Shown here: in pieces, positions 7,011-14,632 of the stretch
Layout: each line of letters begins with the position of its first letter
Position numbering within the stretch: the stretch's first letter is position 1
Source: CBDDRG01 sp965232975
GTDB lineage: Bacteria > Pseudomonadota > Gammaproteobacteria > Pseudomonadales > Porticoccaceae
Direction: 5' to 3'
Assembly (NCBI GenBank): GCA_965232975.1
Contig: CBDDRG010000153.1
Coordinates: 1 to 15,130 of the forward strand
Length of the DNA: 15,130 nucleotides
Translations under genes and position numbers: made by a program
Notes under the pieces: generated by a model
Databases searched by the model: none
What the model saw: the letters and a program-made list of their open reading frames with translations, nothing else
What the model was told of the DNA's origin: nothing

Positions 7011-8111
7011 ATGACTGGGAAAAAGATAGCAAAAGCGCGGGCGGCAGCCGGTTCTGGCAGCAATCAACAGGGCGCGTCACAGTCCCCAATTGAGATCCCG
7101 TCAAGCTACGCCAATTTGGTATTCCACACACTGGGCGGCACACCTGAGATTCTGGCCTGCTTTCAACAGCACGGGATAACGGCCGCAGATCTCGACGACC
7201 AAAGTGCCATGGTCGATTTCAACCAGGTATCACAAGCCATCGCCGAAATTATGCACCTGTTGAGGCAGCCCAACGTCGGCCTGATCATCGGCGCGAAAAT
7301 GCATATTTCGACCCATGGCGCGGTGGGCATGGCGGTCATCAGCAGCGGCACGGTGGCGCAGGCCATCGATGATCTCACTCGCTACTTCGGCACGCGGATC
7401 ACTATTGCCACACCTCTTGTTTATTTCGAGAGCGATCGCCCAGTCATTGAGCTGATCGAGACCCACCGCAACCCTGAGTTGCAAGCACCCATTATGGAAG
7501 CCCTGATGCTCTCGCTGCAAAGCACTTTGGAGTTCGTCAGCGGCCGCCCGCTATCCGACAGTGAAGTCGTCTTCGCCTACCCACCCCCGAGTTACGCCGA
7601 TCAGTACCGGATGTTCTTTTCGGGCAAGGTCAGATTCAATGGTGACAAGCACCAGATGATCCTCCCCAGGGCTCTGCTGGACATGCACTGCATCACCGCT
7701 GATCAGCAGATTCATCGCCTCGCCAAAGATCAACTGCAGCAGAAGTTGCAGGAGATCCGCACCAACAATCTGACCGTACAGCATGTGCTGGCGTTGCTGC
7801 GGCACCAGCCCAACGACATGCCGAGCCTCGAAGAGCTGGCCGAAACCTTCAACATTTCGTCGCGCACGCTGATTCGGAATCTACTCGCCCAGAACACGAC
7901 CTATCGGGAATTGCGGATTCTCGTTCACAAGCAGATGGCCATGGAGGCACTGCGCAATACGGACAGATCGGTTGACGCTATCGCCATGGAACTCGGTTAC
8001 CAGGACACAGCCAGCTTCCGCCGAGCCTTCAAACGGTGGTGCGGCATGTCGCCCTCCGAATACCGCGCTCGGCGACACCAACAAACTTCTGTCTCGGAAA
8101 AGCTGCCATGA
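7011..8111 (+). CDS. AraC-family transcriptional regulator
   Basis: This 366-residue regulator has an N-terminal sensing region of the arabinose-binding-like type found in OruR-style AraC proteins (about 31-225). A C-terminal double helix-turn-helix follows: the first at about 272-292 (PSLEELAETFNISSRTL), the second at about 319-352 with the family signature AIAMELGYQDTASFRRAFKR and GMSPSEYR. The first 28 residues are a low-complexity basic and Gly/Ser/Gln tail. The ATG at 7011 has no strong ribosome site. The gene is divergent from the monooxygenase operon and translationally coupled to the next gene: its TGA stop overlaps that gene's ATG as ATGA. Control of both the monooxygenase and the dehydrogenase is the simplest reading, with tandem repeats on both sides as candidate sites. 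The ligand is unknown; a substrate or alcohol product would be natural, but this is inference. Confidence 0.93.
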   Translation: MTGKKIAKARAAAGSGSNQQGASQSPIEIPSSYANLVFHTLGGTPEILACFQQHGITAADLDDQSAMVDFNQVSQAIAEIMHLLRQPNVGLIIGAKMHISTHGAVGMAVISSGTVAQAIDDLTRYFGTRITIATPLVYFESDRPVIELIETHRNPELQAPIMEALMLSLQSTLEFVSGRPLSDSEVVFAYPPPSYADQYRMFFSGKVRFNGDKHQMILPRALLDMHCITADQQIHRLAKDQLQQKLQEIRTNNLTVQHVLALLRHQPNDMPSLEELAETFNISSRTLIRNLLAQNTTYRELRILVHKQMAMEALRNTDRSVDAIAMELGYQDTASFRRAFKRWCGMSPSEYRARRHQQTSVSEKLP

Positions 8112-8926
8112 CGACAAACTCCATACCGCTTTCTTTGCAAGGCAAAGTCGCACTGATCACCGGCGGCGCCCGCGGGCTCGGCGCCGAAATCGCCCGTATC
8201 ATGGCGCGCGCCGGTGCGCGGATTGTCATCACCGACGTGCTCGAAGATCTGGGCCGGGAAACGGCGAAGGCCATCGCCGCCACCGGCGGCGATGCCACCT
8301 TTGTCGCCCACAATGTCACCAGTGAAGCCGACTGGGAGCGGGCGGTGGCGGCCGCGGTGACGGCTTTCGGTGGCCTCGATATTCTGGTCAACAACGCCGG
8401 TATCGAAATCTGCGCATTGATTGAAAACACCACCGCCGCCGAGTTCCAGCGCGTGTTCGATGTCAACGTCACCGGGGTTTTCCTCGGCCTCAAGCACGGC
8501 TGCCGCGCCATGAAGCCGGGCGGAATCGCCGGCAGGGGTGGAGCCATCATCAATCTGTCGTCGGTCGCCGGTCTGCGCGGCTATACCGGGCTCAGCGCCT
8601 ATTGCGGCAGCAAGGGTGCGGTGAAGCTGCTAACCAAGAGCGCGGCCGTCGAATTCGGTCACCTCAAGTACGGCATTCGCGTCAACTCAATCCACCCCGG
8701 CCTGATCCCCACAGACATGGGCGCGAGCGTGGTGCAGGGGTTTATCAAGGCCGGTCTCGGCGCCAGCCCTGAACAGATCATGGCCGCGTTCGAGCGTGGC
8801 ACGCCGTTGGGCATGGTAGGCACCCCGGCGGATATCGCCAAGGCTGCGCTGTTCCTCGCCAGCGATCAGTCACCGTGGATGACGGGCGCCGAAATCGTCG
8901 TCGACGGCGGCTCTACCGCGTCCTGA
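8108..8926 (+). CDS. Short-chain dehydrogenase/reductase (SDR), coupled to the AraC-type gene
   Basis: This is a classical SDR of 272 residues. The cofactor motif TGGARGLG is at 18-25, D43 at the end of the second strand suggests NAD(H) over NADP(H), NNAG is at 95-98, and the catalytic residues are S152, Y165 and K169 (YCGSK). The C-terminal block ends MTGAEIVVDGG. The start at 8108 overlaps the AraC stop codon (ATGA), with GGAAAAG about five bases upstream. Reading further upstream would overlap the regulator heavily and adds nothing SDR-like. A plausible role is oxidation of an alcohol made by the neighbouring monooxygenase; family membership does not fix the substrate. It differs clearly from the two SDRs downstream, for example in the longer loop around 205-230, so it is not a recent copy of them. 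Confidence 0.93.
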   Translation: MTTNSIPLSLQGKVALITGGARGLGAEIARIMARAGARIVITDVLEDLGRETAKAIAATGGDATFVAHNVTSEADWERAVAAAVTAFGGLDILVNNAGIEICALIENTTAAEFQRVFDVNVTGVFLGLKHGCRAMKPGGIAGRGGAIINLSSVAGLRGYTGLSAYCGSKGAVKLLTKSAAVEFGHLKYGIRVNSIHPGLIPTDMGASVVQGFIKAGLGASPEQIMAAFERGTPLGMVGTPADIAKAALFLASDQSPWMTGAEIVVDGGSTAS

Positions 8927-8942
8927 TACGCGCTCGGCACCC

Positions 8943-8974
8943 ACCAAAACGGCTGCGCTTGCAGCCGTTTTGGT
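8943..8974. terminator. Bidirectional intrinsic terminator between convergent SDR genes
   Basis: A perfect 14-base-pair stem (ACCAAAACGGCTGC with its complement) closes a four-base GCTT loop. Runs of A and T at the two ends give a U-rich tail in either direction. It lies 17 bases after the plus-strand SDR and 25 bases beyond the end of the minus-strand SDR. The position and symmetry fit termination of both convergent transcripts. Confidence 0.85.
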
Positions 8975-8998
8975 TTGAATCTCAGCGCCGCCAATCCA

Positions 8999-9763
8999 TC
9001 AGTGGCAGGTAAAGCCACCGTCGATAATCAGCTCTGTTCCCGTCATATAGCGGGACTCGTCCGAGGCCAGAAACAGGATGCCGTAGGCTTGGTCGATCGG
9101 CTCCGCCATACGGCCAATGACGATTTCGCGTTGAATCCGCTCCATATCTGCGGGGGTAAAGACGTCGCCGACGCTCTCGACCATCGGCGTCATCGTGAAG
9201 CCCGGGTGCACCGAATTGACGCGAATGTTGTATTTCTTCTCGGCGCAGTAGAGCGCGGCGGACTTGGTGAAGAGGCGCACGCCGCCCTTGCTGGCGTTGT
9301 AGGCCGCCGAGCGCGGATCGCCGATGATGCCCTCGATCGATGAAATGTTGATGATGCTGCCGCCGCCATTCAGCTTCATCTGGCGAATGGCGTTCTGGGT
9401 GCCCATGAACACCGCCTCCATGTTCACCGACTGCACAAAGCGCCAGTGGGCGAGATCGCTCTCCTCCAGATCGGTAGCGGCGCCGACGCCGGCGTTGTTC
9501 ACCAGCACGTCGAGCCTGCCGTGACGCTTGACGACTGCGGCGATCACTTCCGGCCAGCGCGTCTCGCTGGTGACGTCCTGGTGTACAAAAGCCGTGTCCC
9601 AGCCTTGATCTCGCAGCCGCTGCGCCGAGGCCTCGCCCAGCTCCTGGCGCAGATCCGTGATTACGATCTTGCCGCCCTCTTTGCAGATCAGCTCGGCGGC
9701 GGCGTAGCCGATACCCGCCGTCCCGCCGGTAATCAACGCAACTTTCCCCTCTACCCTACCCAT
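8999..9763 (-). CDS. Short-chain dehydrogenase/reductase, tandem copy 2
   Basis: This is a classical SDR of 254 residues, second gene of a two-gene unit. Motifs: TGGTAGIG at 12-19, D37 after the second strand (NAD(H) preference likely), NNAG at 89-92, N114, S142, Y155 and K159 (YNASK), HPGFTMTPM, and the C-terminal MTGTELIIDGG. ATG at 9763 has GGAG about seven bases upstream. It is about 80% identical to the preceding gene across its whole length by direct comparison, with one residue fewer in the glycine run before SIIN. Differences concentrate in the substrate loop around residues 196-218, which suggests diverged substrate range. The style resembles secondary- or cyclic-alcohol dehydrogenases (the cyclopentanol and hydroxysteroid dehydrogenase group), but that is a recollection of family resemblance only. 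Confidence 0.92.
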   Translation of the reverse strand: MGRVEGKVALITGGTAGIGYAAAELICKEGGKIVITDLRQELGEASAQRLRDQGWDTAFVHQDVTSETRWPEVIAAVVKRHGRLDVLVNNAGVGAATDLEESDLAHWRFVQSVNMEAVFMGTQNAIRQMKLNGGGSIINISSIEGIIGDPRSAAYNASKGGVRLFTKSAALYCAEKKYNIRVNSVHPGFTMTPMVESVGDVFTPADMERIQREIVIGRMAEPIDQAYGILFLASDESRYMTGTELIIDGGFTCH

Positions 9764-9793
9764 GGTCCGTCTCCGTTTGCAGCCATTGTTTTG

Positions 9794-10561
9794 TTAGTGC
9801 GCCGTGAAGCCGCCGTCGATAACCAGCTCGGTGCCGGTCATATAGCGGGATTCATCGGACGCCAGAAACAGGATACCGTAGGCCTGATCAATCGGCTCGG
9901 CCATGTACCCGACGGCGATCTCGTGATTGATGCGCGCGGTGTCGGCCTCCGAAAACAGGTGCATGGCGCCTTCGACCATGGGAGTCATGGTGAAGCCGGG
10001 GTGCAGTGAATTGACCCGTATGTTGTATTTTTTCTCGGCGCAATAGAGTGCGGCGGATTTGGTGAACAGGCGCACGCCGCCCTTGCTGGCGTTGTAGGCG
10101 GCGAACTTGGGGTCGCCGACCAGACCCTCGATGGAGGACACATTGATGATGCTGCCGCCGCCGCCGTTCAGCTTCATCTGGCGGATGGCATTTTTGGTGC
10201 CCATGAACACAGCTTCGAGGTTCACCGAATTGACGAAGCGCCAGTGGGCGAGATCGCTGTTTTCGAGGTCGGTATCGACACCTACCCCCGCGTTGTTCAC
10301 CAGCACGTCGAGCTTGCCGTGCAGTTTCACCGTCGCGGCGACCACTTCCGGCCAGCGCTGCTCGTCAGTGACATCCTGCAGCAGGAAGGTCGCGTCATAA
10401 CCCTGCTCGCGCAACTTTTTCGCCGCGGCCTCGCCCATCTCCGCGCGCAGATCGGTAATGACCACCTTGCCGCCCTCGCGACCGATCAGCTCCGCCGCCG
10501 CATAACCGATACCGGCGGTGCCGCCGGTAATTATTGCCACCTTCCCCTGTACTCTGCCCAT
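9794..10561 (-). CDS. Short-chain dehydrogenase/reductase, tandem copy 1
   Basis: This is a classical SDR of 255 residues with the same motifs as its downstream paralogue: TGGTAGIG at 12-19, D37, NNAG at 89-92, S143, Y156 and K160 (YNASK), and MTGTELVIDGG at the end. The start is placed at ATG 10561, where GGGAA lies about eight bases upstream and the protein begins MGRVQGKVAI, matching MGRVEGKVAL in the paralogue. An in-frame ATG at 10651 would add 30 residues with no SDR character. The two genes are 30 bases apart and surely co-transcribed. The pair arose by local duplication. The link to the monooxygenase is by proximity only, since this unit is transcribed separately from the AraC-type gene and its SDR. 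Confidence 0.92.
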   Translation of the reverse strand: MGRVQGKVAIITGGTAGIGYAAAELIGREGGKVVITDLRAEMGEAAAKKLREQGYDATFLLQDVTDEQRWPEVVAATVKLHGKLDVLVNNAGVGVDTDLENSDLAHWRFVNSVNLEAVFMGTKNAIRQMKLNGGGGSIINVSSIEGLVGDPKFAAYNASKGGVRLFTKSAALYCAEKKYNIRVNSLHPGFTMTPMVEGAMHLFSEADTARINHEIAVGYMAEPIDQAYGILFLASDESRYMTGTELVIDGGFTAH

Positions 10562-10861
10562 GATGCTGTTCCCGTGAGTGGTTGTTATCGATTGGTCGCA
10601 GGGCGCCGCGCCGCATTCGCAGCCAATTGCCGGGGTGCCGGTCTCCGGCATGCTGCGCTGGCCGGTACTCTACCAGCAGGGCGCCAAACCATTCCAGCGC
10701 CGATCATCGGCCCGCGGTCAGGCACCTTTTTATCCGCAACGCATGAACCTTTTGCCGAATGGGGAGCCCAAGGCAACGCTGCGGGGCTGCCCCGGATGTG
10801 CGGCAAAATCTGTTGGCCCAAGGTATTGGCGGAGATTCCGTCACTGTGGGAGGTAAACCTG
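10562..10861. other. Divergent intergenic region between SDR pair and GNAT gene
   Basis: These 300 bases contain no gene I can support. They should hold the promoter of the SDR pair (minus strand), but I see no good -35/-10 pair. A small hairpin TGCCGG-TCT-CCGGCA lies at 10636-10650. GGGAGG at 10848-10853 is the ribosome site of the acetyltransferase gene. Confidence 0.5.
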
Positions 10862-11152
10862 ATGTCCGACTTTCAAGTATCCGCTGAGTCCAGCGGCGGA
10901 CGGGTGCAGCCCGTGCTGCATCAACCCGAGAACAGCCGCTTTGTTTCCATCGTCGATGGCGTCGAAGCCGTACTGGATTACCAGATGCTCTCCGCCAGGT
11001 GCATCGACTTCAACCACACCTTCGTGCCCGAGGCCCTGCGCGGGCGCGGCATCGCCGAAACCCTGGTGCGCACGGGTCTCGCCTGGGCCCGCCATCAGGA
11101 CCTGCAGATCCAGGCGAGCTGCTGGTACGTCCAACGCTTCATGCGCGCCTGA
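10862..11152 (+). CDS. Small GNAT-fold N-acetyltransferase (YjdJ-like)
   Basis: The protein has 96 residues and belongs to the short GNAT class that holds little beyond the acetyl-CoA binding core. The signature is FNHTFVPEALRGRGIAETLV (about 50-69), with RGRGIA as the pyrophosphate loop, followed by a helix and the C-terminal ASCWYVQRFM, where family members often have CPYV. ATG at 10862 has GGGAGG eight bases upstream, which fixes the start even though the frame is open for a further 600 bases upstream. The target is unknown; small members of this group are usually annotated only as predicted acetyltransferases. It converges on the amidotransferase gene with a 21-base gap. Confidence 0.85.
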   Translation: MSDFQVSAESSGGRVQPVLHQPENSRFVSIVDGVEAVLDYQMLSARCIDFNHTFVPEALRGRGIAETLVRTGLAWARHQDLQIQASCWYVQRFMRA

Positions 11153-11173
11153 GTGCGGTTGCCCGGATGGTGG

Positions 11174-11914
11174 CTATCCCGAGTGGCCGCGAATACAGGC
11201 CAGCAGCATCCGCCCAACGGTGGCGTGATCGGCCGGCCGATCGAGGGTAGCCAGCGCGGCATCGAGCGCGGCGGTGTCCGGATCGCCGTCGGCGCGCGCG
11301 AACAGGCGGCGGAAATAGCCCGGCGTGAACTCGGGGTGACCCTGAAAACAGAGCACCCGGGCATCGATGGCATAGGCGGCATAGGGGCAGAACTCGCTCG
11401 CCGCAAGCACGCGAGCGCCTGGCGGCAGCAACTCAACCTGATCCCGGTGGCTATGAATCAACCGCAGTTCGGGTGAATCTGGCAGCGACGCACTACCGAC
11501 GTAGGCCTCCCCGCCCGGCATACGGCTCGCAAGTACCCCCAAGCCCCAACCCTTCGCGCTCTTGCCGGCGCGACCACCGAGGCTGTGGGCGATCATCTGG
11601 TGGCCGAAGCAGATGCCGATGAGGCGAGCGCCACGGGCGTGGAAATCGACGATCCACGCCCGCAGAAGTTCAAGCCAGGGCAAGGCGTCATAGACGCCAG
11701 CCTTGGAGCCGGTGATCAGATAGGCATCGCACTCGCCGGGCTGCTGGGGCAGCTCGCCGTCCTGCACCTGGTAGTAGCGATAGCGGAGCTGGCCGTCGAG
11801 CGCGTCGAAATAGCGAGCGAACATCCGCCCATAAGAACCGTAGTCCGAAATCAGCTCTGCGGCGAGGGTGTCGGTTTCAAGCAGGCCCAGGGTGACGGTC
11901 GCGGTGTCGGTCAT
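11174..11914 (-). CDS. Class I glutamine amidotransferase (GMP-synthase-like GATase domain)
   Basis: This stand-alone GATase1 protein has 246 residues. The catalytic triad is visible: the nucleophile C102 in GICFGHQ, and H193 and E195 in GHPEF. The strand DAYLITGSKAGVYD (about 63-76) carries the oxyanion-region glycine-serine typical of this group. There is no synthetase domain, so it is not GuaA. Proteins of this kind include hydrolases of gamma-glutamyl compounds and partners of unknown synthetases, and the substrate cannot be told from sequence. It starts 38 bases after the PHP gene on the same strand and is probably co-transcribed with it. GAGAAG lies five bases before the ATG. Confidence 0.9.
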   Translation of the reverse strand: MTDTATVTLGLLETDTLAAELISDYGSYGRMFARYFDALDGQLRYRYYQVQDGELPQQPGECDAYLITGSKAGVYDALPWLELLRAWIVDFHARGARLIGICFGHQMIAHSLGGRAGKSAKGWGLGVLASRMPGGEAYVGSASLPDSPELRLIHSHRDQVELLPPGARVLAASEFCPYAAYAIDARVLCFQGHPEFTPGYFRRLFARADGDPDTAALDAALATLDRPADHATVGRMLLACIRGHSG

Positions 11915-11952
11915 CGGGGCTTCTCAGCTTCGATACTTCGAGGACACTGGCA

Positions 11953-12774
11953 TTACCAGCGATCCCATACCGGGGTGCAGTTAGCGGGCAACGACGAATG
12001 CCGGCCGAGGTCGGCCCAACTCTGGCCGGGCTGATGAAAATCGGAACCGCAAGAGGCGAGTAGACCCCGGCGCTGACATAGAGCGGCGAGCTCCTTCGAC
12101 TTATATAGGTCTTGGCGGCCGGACACCACTTCCAGCGCCTGGCCACCAGCATCGGCAAAATCGTCCACCAGCTCATTGAGCTTGGTGCGGGTCAGTGAAT
12201 ATTTGTCGGGATGGGCCAGCACCGAAGTGCCGCCCGCGTCGCGAATCCAGGCAACCACTTCAGCGAGGAGAGGCCAGCATCTCTTCAGATCGCCGAGCCT
12301 GCCGGTTCCCAGGTGCTTGCTGAAGGCATCGTCGAGACTGCGCGCGGCGCCGGCATCCACCAGCAGCTTGGCGAAATGCGGCCGTCCGATGGTGTCGTTG
12401 TCGGCCAGCGCCTGAATCTGGGGCAACAAGTCTTTAAATCCTTTTGCGGCCAGCTTGGCGGCGATCAGCTCGGCGCGCTCCAGGCGCGCCTGGCGCTGGC
12501 GTGCGAGCGCCTCCCGCAGACCGACGTCGGCAAGGCGCACATTGAGGCCGACGATATGAACACTGACGTGGCCCCACTGCGCGGACAGCTCGACGCCGGG
12601 CACCAACGTCAACCCGCCGAGATCGACGCCTTGGAGTTGTTCGTAGCCCGCGATGCTGTCGTGGTCGGTGATGGCCAGCACGTCGATGCCAGCCGTCCGC
12701 GCGCGGGCGATCAGATCGCGGACCGGCAACGCGCCATCGGAAACGGTGGAATGGGTATGCAGATCGAACAGCAT
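11953..12774 (-). CDS. PHP-domain phosphoesterase, RNase AM / 3',5'-nucleotide bisphosphate phosphatase type (YciV/TrpH family)
   Basis: This PHP-family metallophosphoesterase has 273 residues. The three-metal site ligands are visible in order: H6 and H8 (DLHTHST), D13, D37-H38-D39 (ITDHDS), E62 (GVELS), H73, H133 (GRPHF), H188 (LAHPDK), and D245 with H247 (GSDFH). This is the layout of E. coli YciV, now known as RNase AM (Rnm), which hydrolyses 3',5'-bisphosphate nucleotides and trims the 5' ends of rRNA. The length is close to that family (about 290). I leave the symbol blank because closely related phosphatases share the motif set. It is first in a two-gene unit with the amidotransferase and divergent from sprT. 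Confidence 0.9.
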   Translation of the reverse strand: MLFDLHTHSTVSDGALPVRDLIARARTAGIDVLAITDHDSIAGYEQLQGVDLGGLTLVPGVELSAQWGHVSVHIVGLNVRLADVGLREALARQRQARLERAELIAAKLAAKGFKDLLPQIQALADNDTIGRPHFAKLLVDAGAARSLDDAFSKHLGTGRLGDLKRCWPLLAEVVAWIRDAGGTSVLAHPDKYSLTRTKLNELVDDFADAGGQALEVVSGRQDLYKSKELAALCQRRGLLASCGSDFHQPGQSWADLGRHSSLPANCTPVWDRW

Positions 12775-12867
12775 CGGGTTCCGTAACGGCGGGCACTGGA
12801 TGGCGGGCTCACCGGCAGTATACCCCGAAGCCCGTCATCCCCGCCGCCCTGTCACCGCTCAGTTATC

Positions 12868-12876
12868 TGCTAACAT
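12868..12876 (+). promoter_or_regulatory. Candidate extended -10 promoter of sprT
   Basis: TGC followed by TAACAT (12871-12876) resembles an extended -10 element, with four of six matches to TATAAT. It lies 24 bases before the ATG of sprT, so the leader would be short. No clear -35 is seen. Confidence 0.3.
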
Positions 12877-12899
12877 CCCCGCCACCCGCATTCCCACCG

Positions 12900-13520
12900 A
12901 TGGTTGCCGTGCCGCCAACCGAGCCTGCTCCGACCGGCGACGAGCCAATCGTTGCGCCCACCCCCGGCAGTGCCGCCGACCAGATGGCGGCGGCGCCACC
13001 GCCGACGCTGGACGCCAACCAACGCGGTCTGGTGATCGTGGCGACCACGACATTCATCCACCGCGGAGAAACCCTGTTCGGCCGCAAATTCGCCCATATA
13101 GCCGTGGCTTTCGATTTGCTGGGACGGGCATCGGGCATGTACGTGGTGCGCGGACGCGAACGCCGCATCCGCTACAACCCCTATATTTTTGCGCGCTATT
13201 TCGCCGACAACCTGCGGGTCACGGTACCCCACGAGGTGGCCCACTATCTCTGCGATCGGGTTTATGGGTTTGCCAACATTCGGCCCCACGGCGCCGAGTG
13301 GCGCGCCCTGATGCAGGCATTTGGCGCCGACGCCAGCCGCACCACCAGCTATGACCTGGGTGGCCTACCCCAGCGCACGCAACGCCGTTACGCCTATCGT
13401 TGCGACTGTCGGGCGCATCAATTGAGCGGTAGCCGCCATCACAAAATCCGGCGCGGACAGGCCACCTATCGATGCCGGCACTGCGCCACGACCCTCATCT
13501 GGGCGCCAACGGCGCCTTGA
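12900..13520 (+). CDS. sprT: SprT-like zinc metalloprotease-fold protein
   Basis: The protein has 206 residues. The SprT core carries the zinc motif HEVAH at 111-115 with a third ligand at H130 (RPHGAEW). A C-terminal zinc ribbon follows: C168 and C170, then C192 and C195 (YRCRHC). The SprT hallmark GSRHHKIRRGQATYRC lies between these cysteine pairs. E. coli SprT is about 165 residues, so roughly 40 extra residues at the N-terminus form a Pro/Ala-rich, probably disordered tail. The ATG at 12900 has no clear ribosome site, and a later start is possible, for example Met29. The eukaryotic relative Spartan cleaves DNA-protein crosslinks; the bacterial role is poorly defined. Its 3' end overlaps the convergent SelW-like gene by 26 bases. 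Confidence 0.9.
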   Translation: MVAVPPTEPAPTGDEPIVAPTPGSAADQMAAAPPPTLDANQRGLVIVATTTFIHRGETLFGRKFAHIAVAFDLLGRASGMYVVRGRERRIRYNPYIFARYFADNLRVTVPHEVAHYLCDRVYGFANIRPHGAEWRALMQAFGADASRTTSYDLGGLPQRTQRRYAYRCDCRAHQLSGSRHHKIRRGQATYRCRHCATTLIWAPTAP

Positions 13521-13794
13521 CGTTGCGATCCAGATGGCCGAGATCCCGCTCCGGGGCAATCGCATCCCGCACCCGCTGCTTGAGGATTTTGATATCCGGG
13601 AAGCCGCCATCGCGGACGCGCTCCCACAACAACTCGCCATCGACGCGAATCTCGAAGGTGCCGCCCACGCGCGCGGGCTTGAGGGCAACCTCATCGAGTT
13701 CGTCACTGAAGGTATAAAGCAGCTCTTGGGCCATCCACGCCGAGCGCGGCAGCCAGTTACAACCAGGGCAGTAAATTATCTCGATACGGAGCAT
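13495..13794 (-). CDS. SelT/SelW/SelH (Rdx) family thioredoxin-like protein
   Basis: The protein has 99 residues. It starts with a short strand and the redox motif CPGC (residues 9-12, IIYCPGCNW), then a helix ending in YTFSDEL. The strand and turn VGGTFEIRVDGELLWER and GGFPDIKILKQRVRDAI follow. This is the standard Rdx family order in bacteria, with cysteine in place of selenocysteine. Such proteins are presumed thiol-redox proteins without a fixed partner. The last nine codons lie in the 26-base tail-to-tail overlap with sprT (13495-13520). It is divergent from the VIT-family transporter. Confidence 0.9.
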   Translation of the reverse strand: MLRIEIIYCPGCNWLPRSAWMAQELLYTFSDELDEVALKPARVGGTFEIRVDGELLWERVRDGGFPDIKILKQRVRDAIAPERDLGHLDRNVKAPLAPR

Positions 13795-13863
13795 GGGGGA
13801 CGCGATCTCCGGTGCGGAATGTGCGGGTCAGCATACACAACCCGCGGGGCGAGGGAACCGCGC

Positions 13864-13872
13864 TGATACAAT
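13864..13872 (+). promoter_or_regulatory. Candidate extended -10 promoter of the VIT-family gene
   Basis: TGA followed by TACAAT (13867-13872) fits an extended -10 element. Its position supports a translation start at 13938: the longer open frame from 13812 would begin upstream of this promoter. The string TACAATCGCCG is shared with the rep promoter. Confidence 0.45.
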
Positions 13873-13937
13873 CGCCGACACGCCGCACCGCGCCGCCGCA
13901 CCCCTTTCACCGCGCCACCCACCGGGGACAAGCCACC

Positions 13938-14630
13938 ATGTTCCATCGCGAGCGACACCGCAATCAACGCATCGGCTGGCTGCGCGCAACGGTCATGGGC
14001 GCCAATGACGGCATCGTGTCGACCGCCAGCCTCATCAGCGGCATAGCAGCGGCCGGAACCAGCCACCAGGGTATCGTCCTGGCCGGGGCGGCGGGCGTGG
14101 TGGCCGGGGCCATGTCGATGGCGTGCGGCGAATATGTGTCGGTCGGCTCGCAAGCCGACACCGAGCGCGCCGATCTCGACCGGGAGCGCGGCGAACTGGT
14201 GGATGACGAAGCCCATGAAATCGAGGAACTCACCGAAATCTACCAACAGCGCGGCCTCGACCCCCAACTGGCGGAGCGGGTCGCGCGGCAACTGATGGCG
14301 CACGACGCCCTCGGCGCCCACGCCCGCGATGAACTGGGCATCCACGATCTGAGCGCCGCGCGTCCCCTGCAGGCGGCGCTGGCATCGGCGGCGAGCTTTG
14401 CCGTCGGCGCCGCGCTGCCGCTGGTGTTGGCCGCGCTCGCGCCGCTCGCCTATCTGACCTATCTGGTACCGGGCGCCTCGCTGGCGTTGCTGGCCGCACT
14501 CGGCGGCACCGCCGCCACGCTCGGCGGTGCCCGCGTCGCGGTCGGCACCCTCCGCGTCACTTTCTGGGGCGCACTGGCGATGGGGTTGACGATGGCCGTC
14601 GGCGCGCTGTTCGCCGGCACCCTGGGTTGA
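13938..14630 (+). CDS. VIT1/CCC1 family iron/manganese transporter
   Basis: The protein has 230 residues, the usual size of bacterial VIT family proteins. The N-terminal signature is LRATVMGANDGIVSTASLISG (about 15-35), followed by the second helix with AGAMSMACGEYVSVGSQ. An acidic helical cytosolic domain spans about 73-140 (TERADLDRERGELVDDEAHE and onward) and would hold metal-binding glutamates. Three more membrane helices follow. Family members export or store Fe2+ or Mn2+. The start at 13938 has GGGGACAAG upstream and matches the family N-terminus. The upstream extension to 13812 is basic, unlike the family, and overlaps the likely promoter. It ends two bases before the convergent MOSC gene. 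Confidence 0.92.
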   Translation: MFHRERHRNQRIGWLRATVMGANDGIVSTASLISGIAAAGTSHQGIVLAGAAGVVAGAMSMACGEYVSVGSQADTERADLDRERGELVDDEAHEIEELTEIYQQRGLDPQLAERVARQLMAHDALGAHARDELGIHDLSAARPLQAALASAASFAVGAALPLVLAALAPLAYLTYLVPGASLALLAALGGTAATLGGARVAVGTLRVTFWGALAMGLTMAVGALFAGTLG

Positions 14631-14632
14631 CC

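Noticed and set aside
6995..7012. TTGGCAGCAGTCGCATG as a sigma-54 promoter
   Set aside because: The -12 element is not TTGCA-like, and the site would overlap the start codon of the AraC-type gene.
10562..10651. Upstream extension of the first tandem SDR to ATG 10651
   Set aside because: The added 30 residues are not SDR-like, while ATG 10561 has a ribosome site and matches the paralogue's N-terminus.
13812..13937. Upstream extension of the VIT-family transporter
   Set aside because: It would cover the likely extended -10 promoter and adds a basic segment absent from the family.
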